Below are positions 16,197-24,472 of a DNA stretch of 64,000 nucleotides, in pieces. Each line of letters begins with the position of its first letter. Positions within the stretch are counted from its first letter, which is position 1. The DNA is from WRKB01 sp031551145 (lineage in GTDB: Bacteria > Desulfobacterota > Desulfovibrionia > Desulfovibrionales > Desulfovibrionaceae), in NCBI GenBank assembly GCA_031551145.1, contig JAVBNZ010000017.1:16406-80405 (forward strand). The letters run 5' to 3'. The notes beneath the pieces are model-generated. The model had not been told where the DNA came from, made no database searches, and saw only the letters and a list, made by a program, of their open reading frames with translations. The position numbers were made by a program, and so were the translations under genes.

Positions 16197-16889
16197 CTAT
16201 GCTGCTTTAACCGCCCGACTCACTTGCATGGCCGTCCAGGTGCTTCCTTGCTTAGTGGGTATGTCGGCAAAGTTCAAAGTATCAGCCACGCGTTGTAAAC
16301 TCAAGCCCTGCTTGCGTAAACGCTTCATGTGGGCAATGATTTCCTGTTCTTGTGGATTCTCCACCAAACTCGCGTCCTTTTTCTCCACCAAACTCGCGTC
16401 CAAAACATCATAACCGTAAGGAACATGCCCGCCGGTCTTTTCACCGCGCTCTTTCTTCCGGGCCAGGGCCGCCCGCGTCCGTTCCCCGATAAGCCCGCGC
16501 TCCATTTCGGCAAGCGCCGCCGTCAGAGTGAAAAAGAACTTACCCATTGCCGACTGAGTATCAAGGCTTTCGTGGATGGAATGCAGGGCCACGCCGCGCC
16601 GGTCAAAGTCTTGGGCCGTATTGAGGGCGTCCACAGTGCAACGGAACATGCGATCCAGTTTCACGATGATAACCGCGTCAATTTCCTTTCTGTGGGCCTT
16701 TTTCAGCACTTGCTGGACTCCGGGCCGTTTAAGGTCTTTTGCGCTCTTTCCGGCGTCCTCAATGATTCCCACAAGCTCAAGGTCTTTGGTCAGGGCATAG
16801 GCTTCGATTTTCGCCCGTTGCGCATCCAGGCTGATGCCGTGGGCCGCCTGTTCCTCAGTGGATACTCGGATATAGCCGATAGCCTTCAT
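16197..16889 (-). CDS. Serine recombinase (resolvase/invertase family)
   Basis: This 230-residue protein has nucleophile Ser10 in YIRVSTEEQ. The catalytic domain shows KLDRMFR and a long helix, and a C-terminal helix-turn-helix (about residues 185-225) completes it. It should carry out site-specific DNA resolution or inversion. A 24-base duplication gives DASLVEKK followed by DASLVE (bases 16357-16401) in the linker. It is the last gene of the element at the end opposite the tyrosine integrase, so it may resolve multimers or flip a segment rather than integrate. It starts 4 bases after the preceding stop, so it is co-transcribed. Confidence 0.88.
   Translation of the reverse strand: MKAIGYIRVSTEEQAAHGISLDAQRAKIEAYALTKDLELVGIIEDAGKSAKDLKRPGVQQVLKKAHRKEIDAVIIVKLDRMFRCTVDALNTAQDFDRRGVALHSIHESLDTQSAMGKFFFTLTAALAEMERGLIGERTRAALARKKERGEKTGGHVPYGYDVLDASLVEKKDASLVENPQEQEIIAHMKRLRKQGLSLQRVADTLNFADIPTKQGSTWTAMQVSRAVKAA
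16357..16401. repeat. 24-bp-period duplication in the recombinase gene
   Basis: The 21-mer TTCTCCACCAAACTC... at 16357-16377 recurs exactly at 16381-16401. The period of 24 keeps the frame, which suggests recent slippage. Confidence 0.85.
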
Positions 16890-16893
16890 GGCG

Positions 16894-17442
16894 CTATCCT
16901 CCGATGTTTATGATTATTCCTGTGCCATCCTGTTTAATGACGCGCATTTTTTTCACGGAAGTAAGCTCCGTACCGTGGTCAGACTGTTCCATGACAATGG
17001 CTAAGGCTTCTAGGGCGTTGCACTGCTCCACAAAAGCCGCCGTTGCTTCCATGATGAGTTGGGCGTGCTTTCGCATCCCCGCATGATGGCTTGATATGAT
17101 GGCATCGAAGTAACTGGCCGCGCGGCACTCGTCAGGTTTGGGGGCGAAACTCTTTTCCACATCAGTCGCAAGTTTTTCTAGCTTACGCGAGAACTGACAG
17201 CCTTCGTTGAAGGCGGTCGCGGCGGCTGAAGCTGAGGTGGAAGCAGCGTTTTTGAAGTCGCGCGTTCGTAGGAAGTTGATACGAATAGGTAATATGTTGG
17301 GATCGGATGGCGTGGGATCGTCATGCGGCAACCCAACGAATACATGAGGAATGGCGGGCAAGTCCGTAGGCGGGGTCACGTCGAAAACGTTATCGTTGCC
17401 GTTGCTTCCATCATCAAAGCTGCTTAAATTCGTCTGAGCCAT
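16894..17442 (-). CDS. Element protein of unknown function
   Basis: This 182-residue protein has an acidic, Pro/Asp-rich first 55 residues and then a helical part with several Ala-rich stretches (about 65-155). I recognise no family. It has no signal peptide or membrane helix. It is read just before the serine recombinase with 4 bases between them, so they form an operon. The N-terminus MAQTNLSSFDDG is preceded by a GCGAGGTGCA site. It could be a minor structural or regulatory protein of the element. Confidence 0.6.
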   Translation of the reverse strand: MAQTNLSSFDDGSNGNDNVFDVTPPTDLPAIPHVFVGLPHDDPTPSDPNILPIRINFLRTRDFKNAASTSASAAATAFNEGCQFSRKLEKLATDVEKSFAPKPDECRAASYFDAIISSHHAGMRKHAQLIMEATAAFVEQCNALEALAIVMEQSDHGTELTSVKKMRVIKQDGTGIIINIGG

Positions 17443-17510
17443 GATTGCACCTCGCTTGTGCTTTCAGGTTAGGCCCTCGGTCTGGTGTGTCTAGCACCGC
17501 CGGGGGCTGT

Positions 17511-17774
17511 TTATTCGTCTTTGAACCAATCCTTGTAATTATCCACCTTGCCAATCACGAAGACTGCTTTTTCGGAGTTGCTCTTGATGCTCAACGCAAT
17601 TCCCTTTTGCCCGGAAACCTCTTCAACGCTCTGGTAAAAATCCCGGTAAGCCCTCTTGTGCAGCTTGGTCACGCCAAACCAGCGATAAAAATCAATCCAT
17701 TCTACCTCATTCCAACCTCGCTTTAGAAGCCTTTCAATAAAGGCTGTCATCTCTTCTTCGTGCCGCCGTTCCAT
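17511..17774 (-). CDS. Small acidic/basic helical protein, unknown
   Basis: This 87-residue protein starts at ATG 17774, chosen because AGGAGG lies 7 bases upstream; a longer frame to 17819 lacks a site. It is rich in charged and aromatic residues (EVEWIDFYRWFGV, DNYKDWFKDE) and has no recognised motif. It follows a 445-base stretch without genes, and an AT-rich promoter-like pair lies at 17810-17838, so it may begin its own transcript leading to the recombinase. The function is unknown. Confidence 0.6.
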   Translation of the reverse strand: MERRHEEEMTAFIERLLKRGWNEVEWIDFYRWFGVTKLHKRAYRDFYQSVEEVSGQKGIALSIKSNSEKAVFVIGKVDNYKDWFKDE

Positions 17775-17809
17775 AGGGTTTTCCTCCTGTGTTAATTTTC
17801 GTTTATTTT

Positions 17810-17838
17810 TGATTAGCATGTGTATTAAAAAATAGCAA
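17810..17838 (-). promoter_or_regulatory. Candidate promoter for the distal element genes
   Basis: On the minus strand TTGCTA (complement of 17833-17838) and TAATCA (complement of 17810-17815) are spaced by 17 bases in AT-rich DNA, 36 bases upstream of ATG 17774. Confidence 0.4.
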
Positions 17839-18219
17839 GTTTATTTTTAAATAAAAACTCTAATTTTGTAAATCTGCTTTCTGGTAGTCACTTGGATTCC
17901 CCACAAATCAAGAAAAGATCTGTAGGCACAGCATGTTAAATAAATTCCCCCTTGCCAAAGAGGCAAAAGCCCGGCAAACGCGATCCAATAAAGTTTTTTG
18001 GGGCACACAAAGCCCCAAGCACTTAAAGCCCGGGGCCTATGCGGAACGGGTTGCCCCGCGTTTACGGCGTCCGCTGCGCCAGGTTCAGCCTTTTTCCGGG
18101 TAGGAAACCCGCCGTCTTAATTGGCCGTGCGGCATTTGATCAGTTACACGGCTTTTCAAGGCTGTACCAATGGGCGGTCGGGGCCGTGCCCTGGAAGATT
18201 GACGGCCCCTGGTGGAAAG
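17839..18219. other. Non-coding stretch between capsid gene and distal operon
   Basis: No convincing gene is visible on either strand. The left third is AT-rich. At 17962-17980 TTGCC/GGCAA can pair, and near 18000-18020 GGGGC/GCCCC forms a small stem, neither with a clear T-run. In a virion operon this is where connector or tail genes would be expected after the capsid gene; none is left. Confidence 0.5.
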
Positions 18220-19104
18220 TTATGCCGGTTCAGCAAGGCCGGAAAGCCGCGCCGCCGCCTTGGGGTGGAAAATGGCGAAGCTGCAAATCCACTCGATCAA
18301 AGTCTGATACCAGACATCCACAAGGCCCTGGTCAATGACTTCCATCGGCCCGGCCTGCAAGCCGCTTACCCATTCCTGTACGCCGAAGCGGGCCGCGTAA
18401 ATGCTGGTGGTGTCGCCGGTTTCGTCAAAGCCAAGGATCGGGTTGCCGCTGGCGTCTTCTTCAATGATGCCAATGGGAATGCCCGCATAGGCCGGAATCT
18501 GCCGCCCGAACACGTCAGACACGGTTTCCACGGCCTGGCTCTGGGAACGCATGGACGCATTCAGGGCGCGGCGCATGTCCTTGTTCATAAAGAGCATGTC
18601 CGGGGTGCCGGATACTGTGTCAATAAGCTTGTCCACAGCCGCGCACAGATTGGTTGCCCCGCTGCCGTCGATCACCTGGGGGCCGGTCAGGCGCTTTTCC
18701 AGGCCGTCAAAGCCTTTGGGGTCGGCGGCGCTGTCGCCTTTGAAAAAGGCTTTGGTGAAGTCCAGGGCCGCCGCCTTGGCCTTCATGGAGTCCTGCACGG
18801 CGCGAAGGTCGTTCACCTTGCCCTGCGTCTTCACAAGGGCGCGGTCAACCTTGCTGGTACCGCCGAAGATTTTCAGGACTTCCACCATCGGCTGCACAAC
18901 GCCGGTGGATTCGCTGTAGGTTTCGTTGTAATCGCGGAATCCGATGCCAGGCAGGGTCTTTTCCCGGTTCCATTGATAGGCGTTGCCAGCCACATCAAGG
19001 AAGGGCATGACCATCAAAACGGGGCTGGTGCGCGGGAAGGTTTCCACAACGCCGCGCTGCAAGGGGTTCTGAATAAGCTTGGAAGCTTCGGCAAGAGTCA
19101 ACAT
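18220..19104 (-). CDS. Phage major capsid protein
   Basis: This 294-residue protein opens with LTLAEASKLIQNPLQRGVVE. It continues with NREKTLPGIGF, ESTGVVQPMVEVLKIFGG and a KVDRALVKTQGKVND segment. This pattern is typical of the major capsid proteins that occur downstream of Gp6-type portals and DUF4355-like scaffolds. It should form the head shell. The order terminase, portal, scaffold, capsid on one strand supports the call. No capsid maturation protease is seen. It is the last recognisable head gene; no connector or tail gene follows. Confidence 0.82.
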   Translation of the reverse strand: MLTLAEASKLIQNPLQRGVVETFPRTSPVLMVMPFLDVAGNAYQWNREKTLPGIGFRDYNETYSESTGVVQPMVEVLKIFGGTSKVDRALVKTQGKVNDLRAVQDSMKAKAAALDFTKAFFKGDSAADPKGFDGLEKRLTGPQVIDGSGATNLCAAVDKLIDTVSGTPDMLFMNKDMRRALNASMRSQSQAVETVSDVFGRQIPAYAGIPIGIIEEDASGNPILGFDETGDTTSIYAARFGVQEWVSGLQAGPMEVIDQGLVDVWYQTLIEWICSFAIFHPKAAARLSGLAEPA

Positions 19105-19116
19105 AGTTCTTTTCTC

Positions 19117-19599
19117 CTATCGGCTGCTGTAGCCCGCGCTCATCATCTGAACCGGGGTCAGGCCGGATAAATCTTGTGTGGGTTTCGCTCCGGGGCGTTT
19201 GCTGCCGGGGCTGTCCGGTTCGCCGCCGCTGCCGCTTTTCACGAAAAAGCCTTTCTGCCTGGCTGCGTTGATCCAGCGGATTTTTTCCGCCGGGGGCAGA
19301 TTCGGCACCAGCTCGCGCATGTCTTCCGGCAAGGTCGCAATCACTTCCTCCACAACAGCGGCAAGAGTATCTTCCGCTGCCTTGCGGGCCTCCACCACTT
19401 CCTTGAAGCGGGCATACGGCACGCTATTTTCAGACTGTGGCGGGTTGGCCGGGTTCTTGGGGGCTTCGGGTTGCGCCGGGGTGTTTTGCACGTCCTGCGG
19501 GCTTTTTTGCGCGGTTTTCACGGTGTCGGCATCGGGGGCCGGGGCCTGGGGTTGCTGCACGCCGTTGACGGTGGCGGAACCGGGATTTTCAATGCTCAT
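19117..19599 (-). CDS. Probable phage scaffold protein
   Basis: This 160-residue protein has a low-complexity N-terminus rich in Pro, Gln and Ala (residues 10-60), a central helical, charged segment (65-115) and a polar tail. It sits exactly between portal and capsid genes, where scaffold proteins that guide head assembly are normally encoded. Sequence alone does not prove the role. It ends 12 bases before the capsid gene and begins 11 bases after the portal stop. Confidence 0.65.
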   Translation of the reverse strand: MSIENPGSATVNGVQQPQAPAPDADTVKTAQKSPQDVQNTPAQPEAPKNPANPPQSENSVPYARFKEVVEARKAAEDTLAAVVEEVIATLPEDMRELVPNLPPAEKIRWINAARQKGFFVKSGSGGEPDSPGSKRPGAKPTQDLSGLTPVQMMSAGYSSR

Positions 19600-19610
19600 A
19601 TCTTCCCCCT

Positions 19611-20999
19611 TTACGCCGGGTTGGCGGAATTGTTGTAGTCAGTGGGTACGCCTGGGAAATTGCCGAAACGCGGGGTATAATCGTCCGCTGTATCGGTAAA
19701 TTCTTTGAGTTCGGCCCGGATTTCCCGCAAGCGGGTTTTGGCTTCTTCCCTGTTCAAGTCGGGGTTGCGCTCGATCATGATGTCCACAGGGCTTATCAAT
19801 CCCTTGTCCATCAACAGTTCCCATTCTTTGGCCTGCTCATACCCGGAAAGAACGGGCTTCGGATCGTAGAAGTCAACTCGAAGGGTGGCCGCCTCGTTCA
19901 TGGGCCGTTGCGGGTTGTGGATGTTCCAGACAGTGCGGAACAGGGCAAAAAGCTGCTGTTCGTAGCCCGCAAAAAGGGCAATATCGTCGCGGCGCTGTTC
20001 TTCAAGCTCGGCATTGCCCACAACCTTGGAAATGCCGCTTTCCTGGGTCGGCTGCGTGCTCATGCTGGACGCGGGCAAGCCGTTGGTCACGGCGGCCTGC
20101 TTCAACAGAAAATCCACCAGGGCAAGTATGTCGGCAATGGGGGCGTTAGGGGCCGCAAAGCCGAAGTCCGCGCCTTCCGGCAAGCCGATATAATCGCCAG
20201 GGCCGAATTTCAGTTCCGGCGCTTTGCCGTCTTTACCGCCCGCGCCCTTGGTGAATGGCACGCCGAAGCCCTGCAAATCCGCCGTGAAACTGAGCGCGGT
20301 CAGGCGGCGGTTGACTTCATCCTGAATGGTCATCAGGTCAGCCGCGCCGGGAAGCCAGAAATTCTCTGTGGGCGCATGGGAAAAGACCGGCACAAAGGGA
20401 ATCACGCCGTAGGGGTTCGGCTGCGCTTCCAGCACGTTTCCCCGGTAGTCAAGCCGCTGGTATTCTTCCGCCGTCCACAGGTCGTATTCAATTTCATCCG
20501 TTCGCCCGCTCTGGTCGAATGTCACCAGCACGGCTCGGAGGTCTTCCGGGGTGTCGCCCGTGGTCACGTCCAGCACATCGCCGGTCAGCACGTCCAGATC
20601 CATCTTGCCGTCACGCCAGACAGGCCGAAGCATGATTGTGCCAAGAAGCTTGCTGTAGCGGTTCGCCAGCTTCATCTTGACGGGCAGTTGTGCCGTAGTT
20701 TCAATTTCCGCATAAATCGCTTTGTCTTCCGGCCCGCCTTCCACGACGCGCACGGCGTCTTGCAGGTAGACAGTGGCCAGGGACTTCACGATTTTTTTGA
20801 CCACATTAATGAAGGCCGGGTGATAGCGTTCCGGCTCCGCATGTTCGCGGGCAAGCTGTTCCAGAATGTACGGAACCTGAACGTCATTGTAGTAGGCCAG
20901 CATCCGCGCCGCTTCGTTCTTTCGCCGCGTGTCAGCCTCGCGCATTGCCCTGCGGTATGTTTCCCGCACAATGCTTTCAGCCTGAGAAGTTGGATACAT
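19611..20999 (-). CDS. Phage portal protein (SPP1 Gp6-like)
   Basis: This 462-residue protein matches the general pattern of portal proteins: YYNDVQVPYILEQ near the start, NPYGVIPFVPV in the middle, a WLPGAADLMTIQDEVNRRL helix, and a long C-terminal helix with GISKVVGNAELEEQRR. Twelve copies should form the ring at one head vertex through which DNA passes. ATG 20999 was chosen for AGGAG 8 bases upstream. A possible promoter (TTGACT, complement of 21041-21046, with ACTATG 17 bases on) precedes it, so the head genes may have their own transcript. Confidence 0.85.
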   Translation of the reverse strand: MYPTSQAESIVRETYRRAMREADTRRKNEAARMLAYYNDVQVPYILEQLAREHAEPERYHPAFINVVKKIVKSLATVYLQDAVRVVEGGPEDKAIYAEIETTAQLPVKMKLANRYSKLLGTIMLRPVWRDGKMDLDVLTGDVLDVTTGDTPEDLRAVLVTFDQSGRTDEIEYDLWTAEEYQRLDYRGNVLEAQPNPYGVIPFVPVFSHAPTENFWLPGAADLMTIQDEVNRRLTALSFTADLQGFGVPFTKGAGGKDGKAPELKFGPGDYIGLPEGADFGFAAPNAPIADILALVDFLLKQAAVTNGLPASSMSTQPTQESGISKVVGNAELEEQRRDDIALFAGYEQQLFALFRTVWNIHNPQRPMNEAATLRVDFYDPKPVLSGYEQAKEWELLMDKGLISPVDIMIERNPDLNREEAKTRLREIRAELKEFTDTADDYTPRFGNFPGVPTDYNNSANPA

Positions 21000-21078
21000 G
21001 CGATAGACTCCTGTGATCATAGTGCATATTTTTTATGTAAAGTCAAACAATATCAATATTATACTGTGTTAGACGATA

Positions 21079-22746
21079 TTAGATTGCCCTGTATGACCGT
21101 ATTCCGCTCATGTTGACCATCGACTGATAGAATTGCGGTAGCTGCAACTCGCTTTCCACATTGCGGCCCATATATTGGCGATACATGGAATCAACTTTCC
21201 TATGCGCCGGGCAATCCTGTGAACACAACAGAACCATATCGCCGCTGCGGAGGTAGCACAGGGGGGCGTGCTGCGACTTGCTACGGCAGATCACGGCGTC
21301 CAGGGTGTAGGCGGCAAGTTCCTGCTGCCGGAGGCTGTAAACGGCCCAACAAAGGGAATACACGCGGTCATCATGCCACTTGTCGGAGCCGAAACGGGGT
21401 TGACCGGCTTTGAGCTCGTATAGAAAGGTTTCCATCTCTCGCGCCAAGTCTTTGAGCGTGTTGGAGAAGTGAAGCCGTCCTTCCTTGGCGATGCGGTACA
21501 GTTCCATAAAGGCCGGAACCTGGGCCGTGTTGGTGGCGTGAATGATTTCTGTGGGCAACTGGCGCTCAACCGCCCATGTGGCAATGTCCTGGGCGTTGTA
21601 AGCTTCGATGCAGATATTTTTCAGGTCGTAGGCTTCCTTGTCCGCAATAATGGCCTTCTTGATAAGCGTTCCAAGGCTTCCAAGGATGCTTTGCTGATTC
21701 AAGACGTAAAAATCAGGCTCCCGGCCGTTTTCCCCGGCCACTTTGGCAACGGAAGTCCAAATTGTACTGTCGCCGTGCAGGCTGCCGAAGTACGCCCGGT
21801 CAAGCCCGCCGCCACAGACAAAAGAGCGTCCGCCCGCAATGGTGGTCAGGTCTTCCGGCGTGAAGGGGGCAGGAAGCCGATCTTGCGCCCGCTCAATGTC
21901 AGCCAGAGCAAAGAGATTGTTTGACGCCGCTCCGCGCTGGTTCAAGTGCTGTGTGGCAAAGACGGCGGGCAAAAGTTGTGCGGCACGGGATTTCAGCCAG
22001 TCGCGGCGAATCCAGGGCGGACTTTTTTCCAGGGCTTCGGCCAGGTCGCGGTATTGGAGACGATGCACAAAAACAGTCGGGTCTTCGCCGGTTTCCTGCA
22101 ACTGTTCCAGCCGGTGGAGCGGGCCGCCAATGGCGTCCACCGTCGAATCCACCAAAAGCCAGGAATTGAGGGAGTCACCAAGGCTTGAGGCAAGCACTTG
22201 CATGGCCTCATCATTGGCCGCCGCATGAATTTCCGAACACCAGCCAACAGTGATTTTTTCGCCATACAGCCCGGCCACGTTGCAAGACATGGTGCGCATG
22301 GTGTTTTGCAGGCGCGGAAACTCAAGCTTGAACATCTGAACATTGTCGCGGCCTATCAAGCTCAACAGGAAAGGCGTGTTCAGGACGATTTTCTTGACCA
22401 GCCCGAAGCCTACGGACACGCTTTGCCGCTCAGAGTTCGCAATGCACAGGATATTTTCGCCCACAAAGTTGCAGAAGCGCCAGAGAGCCAGCAAGCCCAT
22501 AATCGTGGTTTTCGAGTGCCGCCGGGGGTAGGAGAGCGCGATTGTGGTGTACTTCCAGGTTTCGTCCGGGTTTTGAACCAGAGCCGCCCGGATTGCCTCT
22601 TCCTGAAAAGGAGCGGGAACGAATATTTCAAAGCCGCCACGGGCCGAAGGAACACGGGGCTGAATATCCGCAATCCATTGCAGAAAGCCGTCCGCGCCGT
22701 TGCGCCACGCCTTGACCTGGGCCGCCGTGAATCGCTTCTGTGCCAT
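21079..22746 (-). CDS. Terminase large subunit
   Basis: This 555-residue protein has a Walker A-like loop YPRRHSKTT at about residues 73-81 and a coupling segment ILCIANSERQ. The C-terminal nuclease-like part contains GGGLDRAYFG and a CIEAYNAQD block with acidic residues. It should power DNA packaging into the head and cut the concatemer. It is followed by the portal gene after 80 bases. A terminase of its own means the element could package itself rather than depend on a helper terminase. Confidence 0.85.
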   Translation of the reverse strand: MAQKRFTAAQVKAWRNGADGFLQWIADIQPRVPSARGGFEIFVPAPFQEEAIRAALVQNPDETWKYTTIALSYPRRHSKTTIMGLLALWRFCNFVGENILCIANSERQSVSVGFGLVKKIVLNTPFLLSLIGRDNVQMFKLEFPRLQNTMRTMSCNVAGLYGEKITVGWCSEIHAAANDEAMQVLASSLGDSLNSWLLVDSTVDAIGGPLHRLEQLQETGEDPTVFVHRLQYRDLAEALEKSPPWIRRDWLKSRAAQLLPAVFATQHLNQRGAASNNLFALADIERAQDRLPAPFTPEDLTTIAGGRSFVCGGGLDRAYFGSLHGDSTIWTSVAKVAGENGREPDFYVLNQQSILGSLGTLIKKAIIADKEAYDLKNICIEAYNAQDIATWAVERQLPTEIIHATNTAQVPAFMELYRIAKEGRLHFSNTLKDLAREMETFLYELKAGQPRFGSDKWHDDRVYSLCWAVYSLRQQELAAYTLDAVICRSKSQHAPLCYLRSGDMVLLCSQDCPAHRKVDSMYRQYMGRNVESELQLPQFYQSMVNMSGIRSYRAI

Positions 22747-22758
22747 GCCCGCGCCTGC

Positions 22759-23190
22759 CTATTGCACCTTGGCCGTGCCGCTGGCTGCTAGGCGCATGTC
22801 CTTTTCCGCCAACAGTCTGAAATACTGGCCGGGCTTGCAGTTGTGACGCTGGCAGAAATCCCAGACGTGTTCCGCAAGGTGGCGCTCCATTTTGAAATTC
22901 ATCTTGGCCGGACGGGGTTCCATTCGTACCGGGCCGTCCAGGTCAGAAGGCAGAGGGTTCAGGTCAGGGGCGGGCAGGCCGTGATCCTTCCTGTATTCAG
23001 CCTGTGCAAGATCTGCTTCTCTCAGCAAGGCAATAGGAATCTCTTTATCTACAATTCTAAGGTGTTCCAGCGTTTCTGCCAAGGCAACTGCTTGTGCAGA
23101 ATAGTCAGGGGCAAGTTTCAATGTGCCGATCACCTCTTTGACTGTGGAGAAGGCGGCCATCAGGGCCGAGGTAAGCTGGCTTTTGTTCAT
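22759..23190 (-). CDS. Small phage protein, unknown (possible terminase partner)
   Basis: This 143-residue protein starts at ATG 23190 with AAAGGAT 8 bases upstream; a longer frame would overlap the next gene. It is helical, with a C-terminal part (WDFCQRHNCKPGQYFRLLAEKD) that looks DNA- or protein-binding. It lies directly before the terminase large subunit (12 bases), where the small subunit is usually found, but I do not recognise the family. Confidence 0.55.
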   Translation of the reverse strand: MNKSQLTSALMAAFSTVKEVIGTLKLAPDYSAQAVALAETLEHLRIVDKEIPIALLREADLAQAEYRKDHGLPAPDLNPLPSDLDGPVRMEPRPAKMNFKMERHLAEHVWDFCQRHNCKPGQYFRLLAEKDMRLAASGTAKVQ

Positions 23191-23212
23191 GGTGTTATCC
23201 TTTGGGTTAAAG

Positions 23213-23692
23213 TTACGCGGCACCGTCGTCTCCGTGGGCTTTGACAATCAGCTTGAATCGCTTCCGGGCCGATTCAAGATACTGCCGCAGGAAAGACCAA
23301 CACACATACTCAGCGCCCGCCCGTGAACCGGCGAACATGAACGGGATACGGTGCCGGGCCATAAAGGCCGTAACGCTTTGACAGGCTGAATGCGGGTTCA
23401 ACTGACTACGGTACTGCCCGCCCGCAAGGTCAGACCACGCCGCTTCTATGACAACGGTGAAAGCATCCAAGGCCGCCGCCCGCTGCATCTCCCGCTCGAA
23501 TCGCTCCCGCTCCCGGCCAAGGCAGGCCACAAGGTCAGGCAAGCTCTTGCGCTCCACCGCCACACGGTCAGTCAGCCCGGCAAGGGAGTAGTCGCCAGTG
23601 TCTAGGCTGCCCGGTTCCGTTTCTGTTCCAGCGTACTTCTCATGCTGGAAGGCGAAGGGGGCTTGCTCTCTGGTATCAATGACTATCCGCAT
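23213..23692 (-). CDS. XPF/ERCC4-type nuclease domain protein
   Basis: In this 159-residue protein residues 1-10 read MRIVIDTREQ, followed by DTGDYSLAG and RVAVERKSL. Together these are the GDxnERKxxxD-type active site of the ERCC4 nuclease fold. It should cut branched DNA, perhaps acting as a Holliday-junction or flap endonuclease during replication or packaging. ATG 23692 is preferred to an upstream TTG. The start overlaps the end of the preceding gene by 17 bases. It lacks the helix-hairpin-helix tail of the cellular enzymes. Confidence 0.82.
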   Translation of the reverse strand: MRIVIDTREQAPFAFQHEKYAGTETEPGSLDTGDYSLAGLTDRVAVERKSLPDLVACLGRERERFEREMQRAAALDAFTVVIEAAWSDLAGGQYRSQLNPHSACQSVTAFMARHRIPFMFAGSRAGAEYVCWSFLRQYLESARKRFKLIVKAHGDDGAA

Positions 23693-24182
23693 TGCGTTGC
23701 GCCTCAAGGATTAAAGTGCTTAAGTCCATTGCGCCTTGCTCCCCGTCAATGGGCGGTTGGCCTGTGCCTTCGCGCTCAAGGGAGGCCAGCACGCGCGCCG
23801 CGCTGATAGTCGCCCGCTGCAATTCCGGCCAGGTCTTTGCAATCAAAGGATGGATCGCGCCGTCATCGCCTATCAGCTTCACGCCGGGGCCGGTCAGTTC
23901 CCGAAGCACGGCGGTCATGATGGTGGCGTTGGCCGCCAGGGTGTCACGAACAAGCCCCTTTGCCGCTTCCTGTGGGGCCTGGGCAATGGCATCACGCAAG
24001 GCAATCATGTCCTGGGCGGCCCTGGTGCGGTTATCAAGCCGGTTGTCCTGAATCGCCAGGGCAAGGCTTTCCGCCGATTGCGGCCGCAACTTCTTGCTTC
24101 TGCATCGCTTCTTGCCCTGTTCGCCGCTATCGGCCTTAGGCCTCTTGGGTTCTTTGCCGTGATTGTTCGATTTTCCGGTCAT
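23676..24182 (-). CDS. Phage protein of unknown function
   Basis: This 168-residue protein has a very basic first 35 residues (KEPKRPKADSG, KKRCRSKKLR) followed by a long helical region. A basic tail with helices would suit a DNA-binding small terminase subunit, and it stands two genes before the large subunit, but no family is recognised. AAAGGCGG precedes its ATG. Confidence 0.55.
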   Translation of the reverse strand: MTGKSNNHGKEPKRPKADSGEQGKKRCRSKKLRPQSAESLALAIQDNRLDNRTRAAQDMIALRDAIAQAPQEAAKGLVRDTLAANATIMTAVLRELTGPGVKLIGDDGAIHPLIAKTWPELQRATISAARVLASLEREGTGQPPIDGEQGAMDLSTLILEAQRNADSH

Positions 24183-24472
24183 GTGGTGCCGCCTTTATTC
24201 CTTTTATCGCTTGCGCTGAAATCCCTGTTCCGCCTTGGTTCTGACTGTTCCGCGTAACACTTCGGTCGATGTGTTATGATGTCCACAGGTGAGAAGCGGA
24301 AACGCCCTGGAAAAATTCGCTGTTCCCTGGCTGGAAAAGAGAACGTATTTTTTTGGTCATAGCCTTGCGGGTTTGACGGGTTTAGAGAGTTTGTTTTCAT
24401 AGCTTCTATATTTTTCGCACTGCTAAATTTTTATGGGGTATGGGATTGAAGCCGTAAAAGTCGCTAAATCCG
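24183..24472 (-). other. Intergenic stretch between helicase and packaging genes
   Basis: A 73-codon frame (24179-24400, minus) overlaps the next start by ATGA, but its composition (many Arg, Ser, Pro, few hydrophobic residues) and lack of a ribosome site make it doubtful. TAACAC (24255-24260) and GTGTTA (24271-24276) form an operator-like inverted repeat. The stretch divides the replication genes from the packaging genes and is a likely place for a regulated promoter. Confidence 0.4.

Noticed and set aside
17443..17510. GC-rich stem near 17470-17505 as terminator
   Set aside because: The arms (GCCCTCGG and CCGGGGGC) pair poorly and no T-run follows on the minus strand.
24179..24400. 73-codon frame overlapping the next gene by ATGA
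   Set aside because: The overlap is suggestive, but amino-acid composition is unlike a protein and there is no ribosome site; left as a doubtful note in the intergenic entry.
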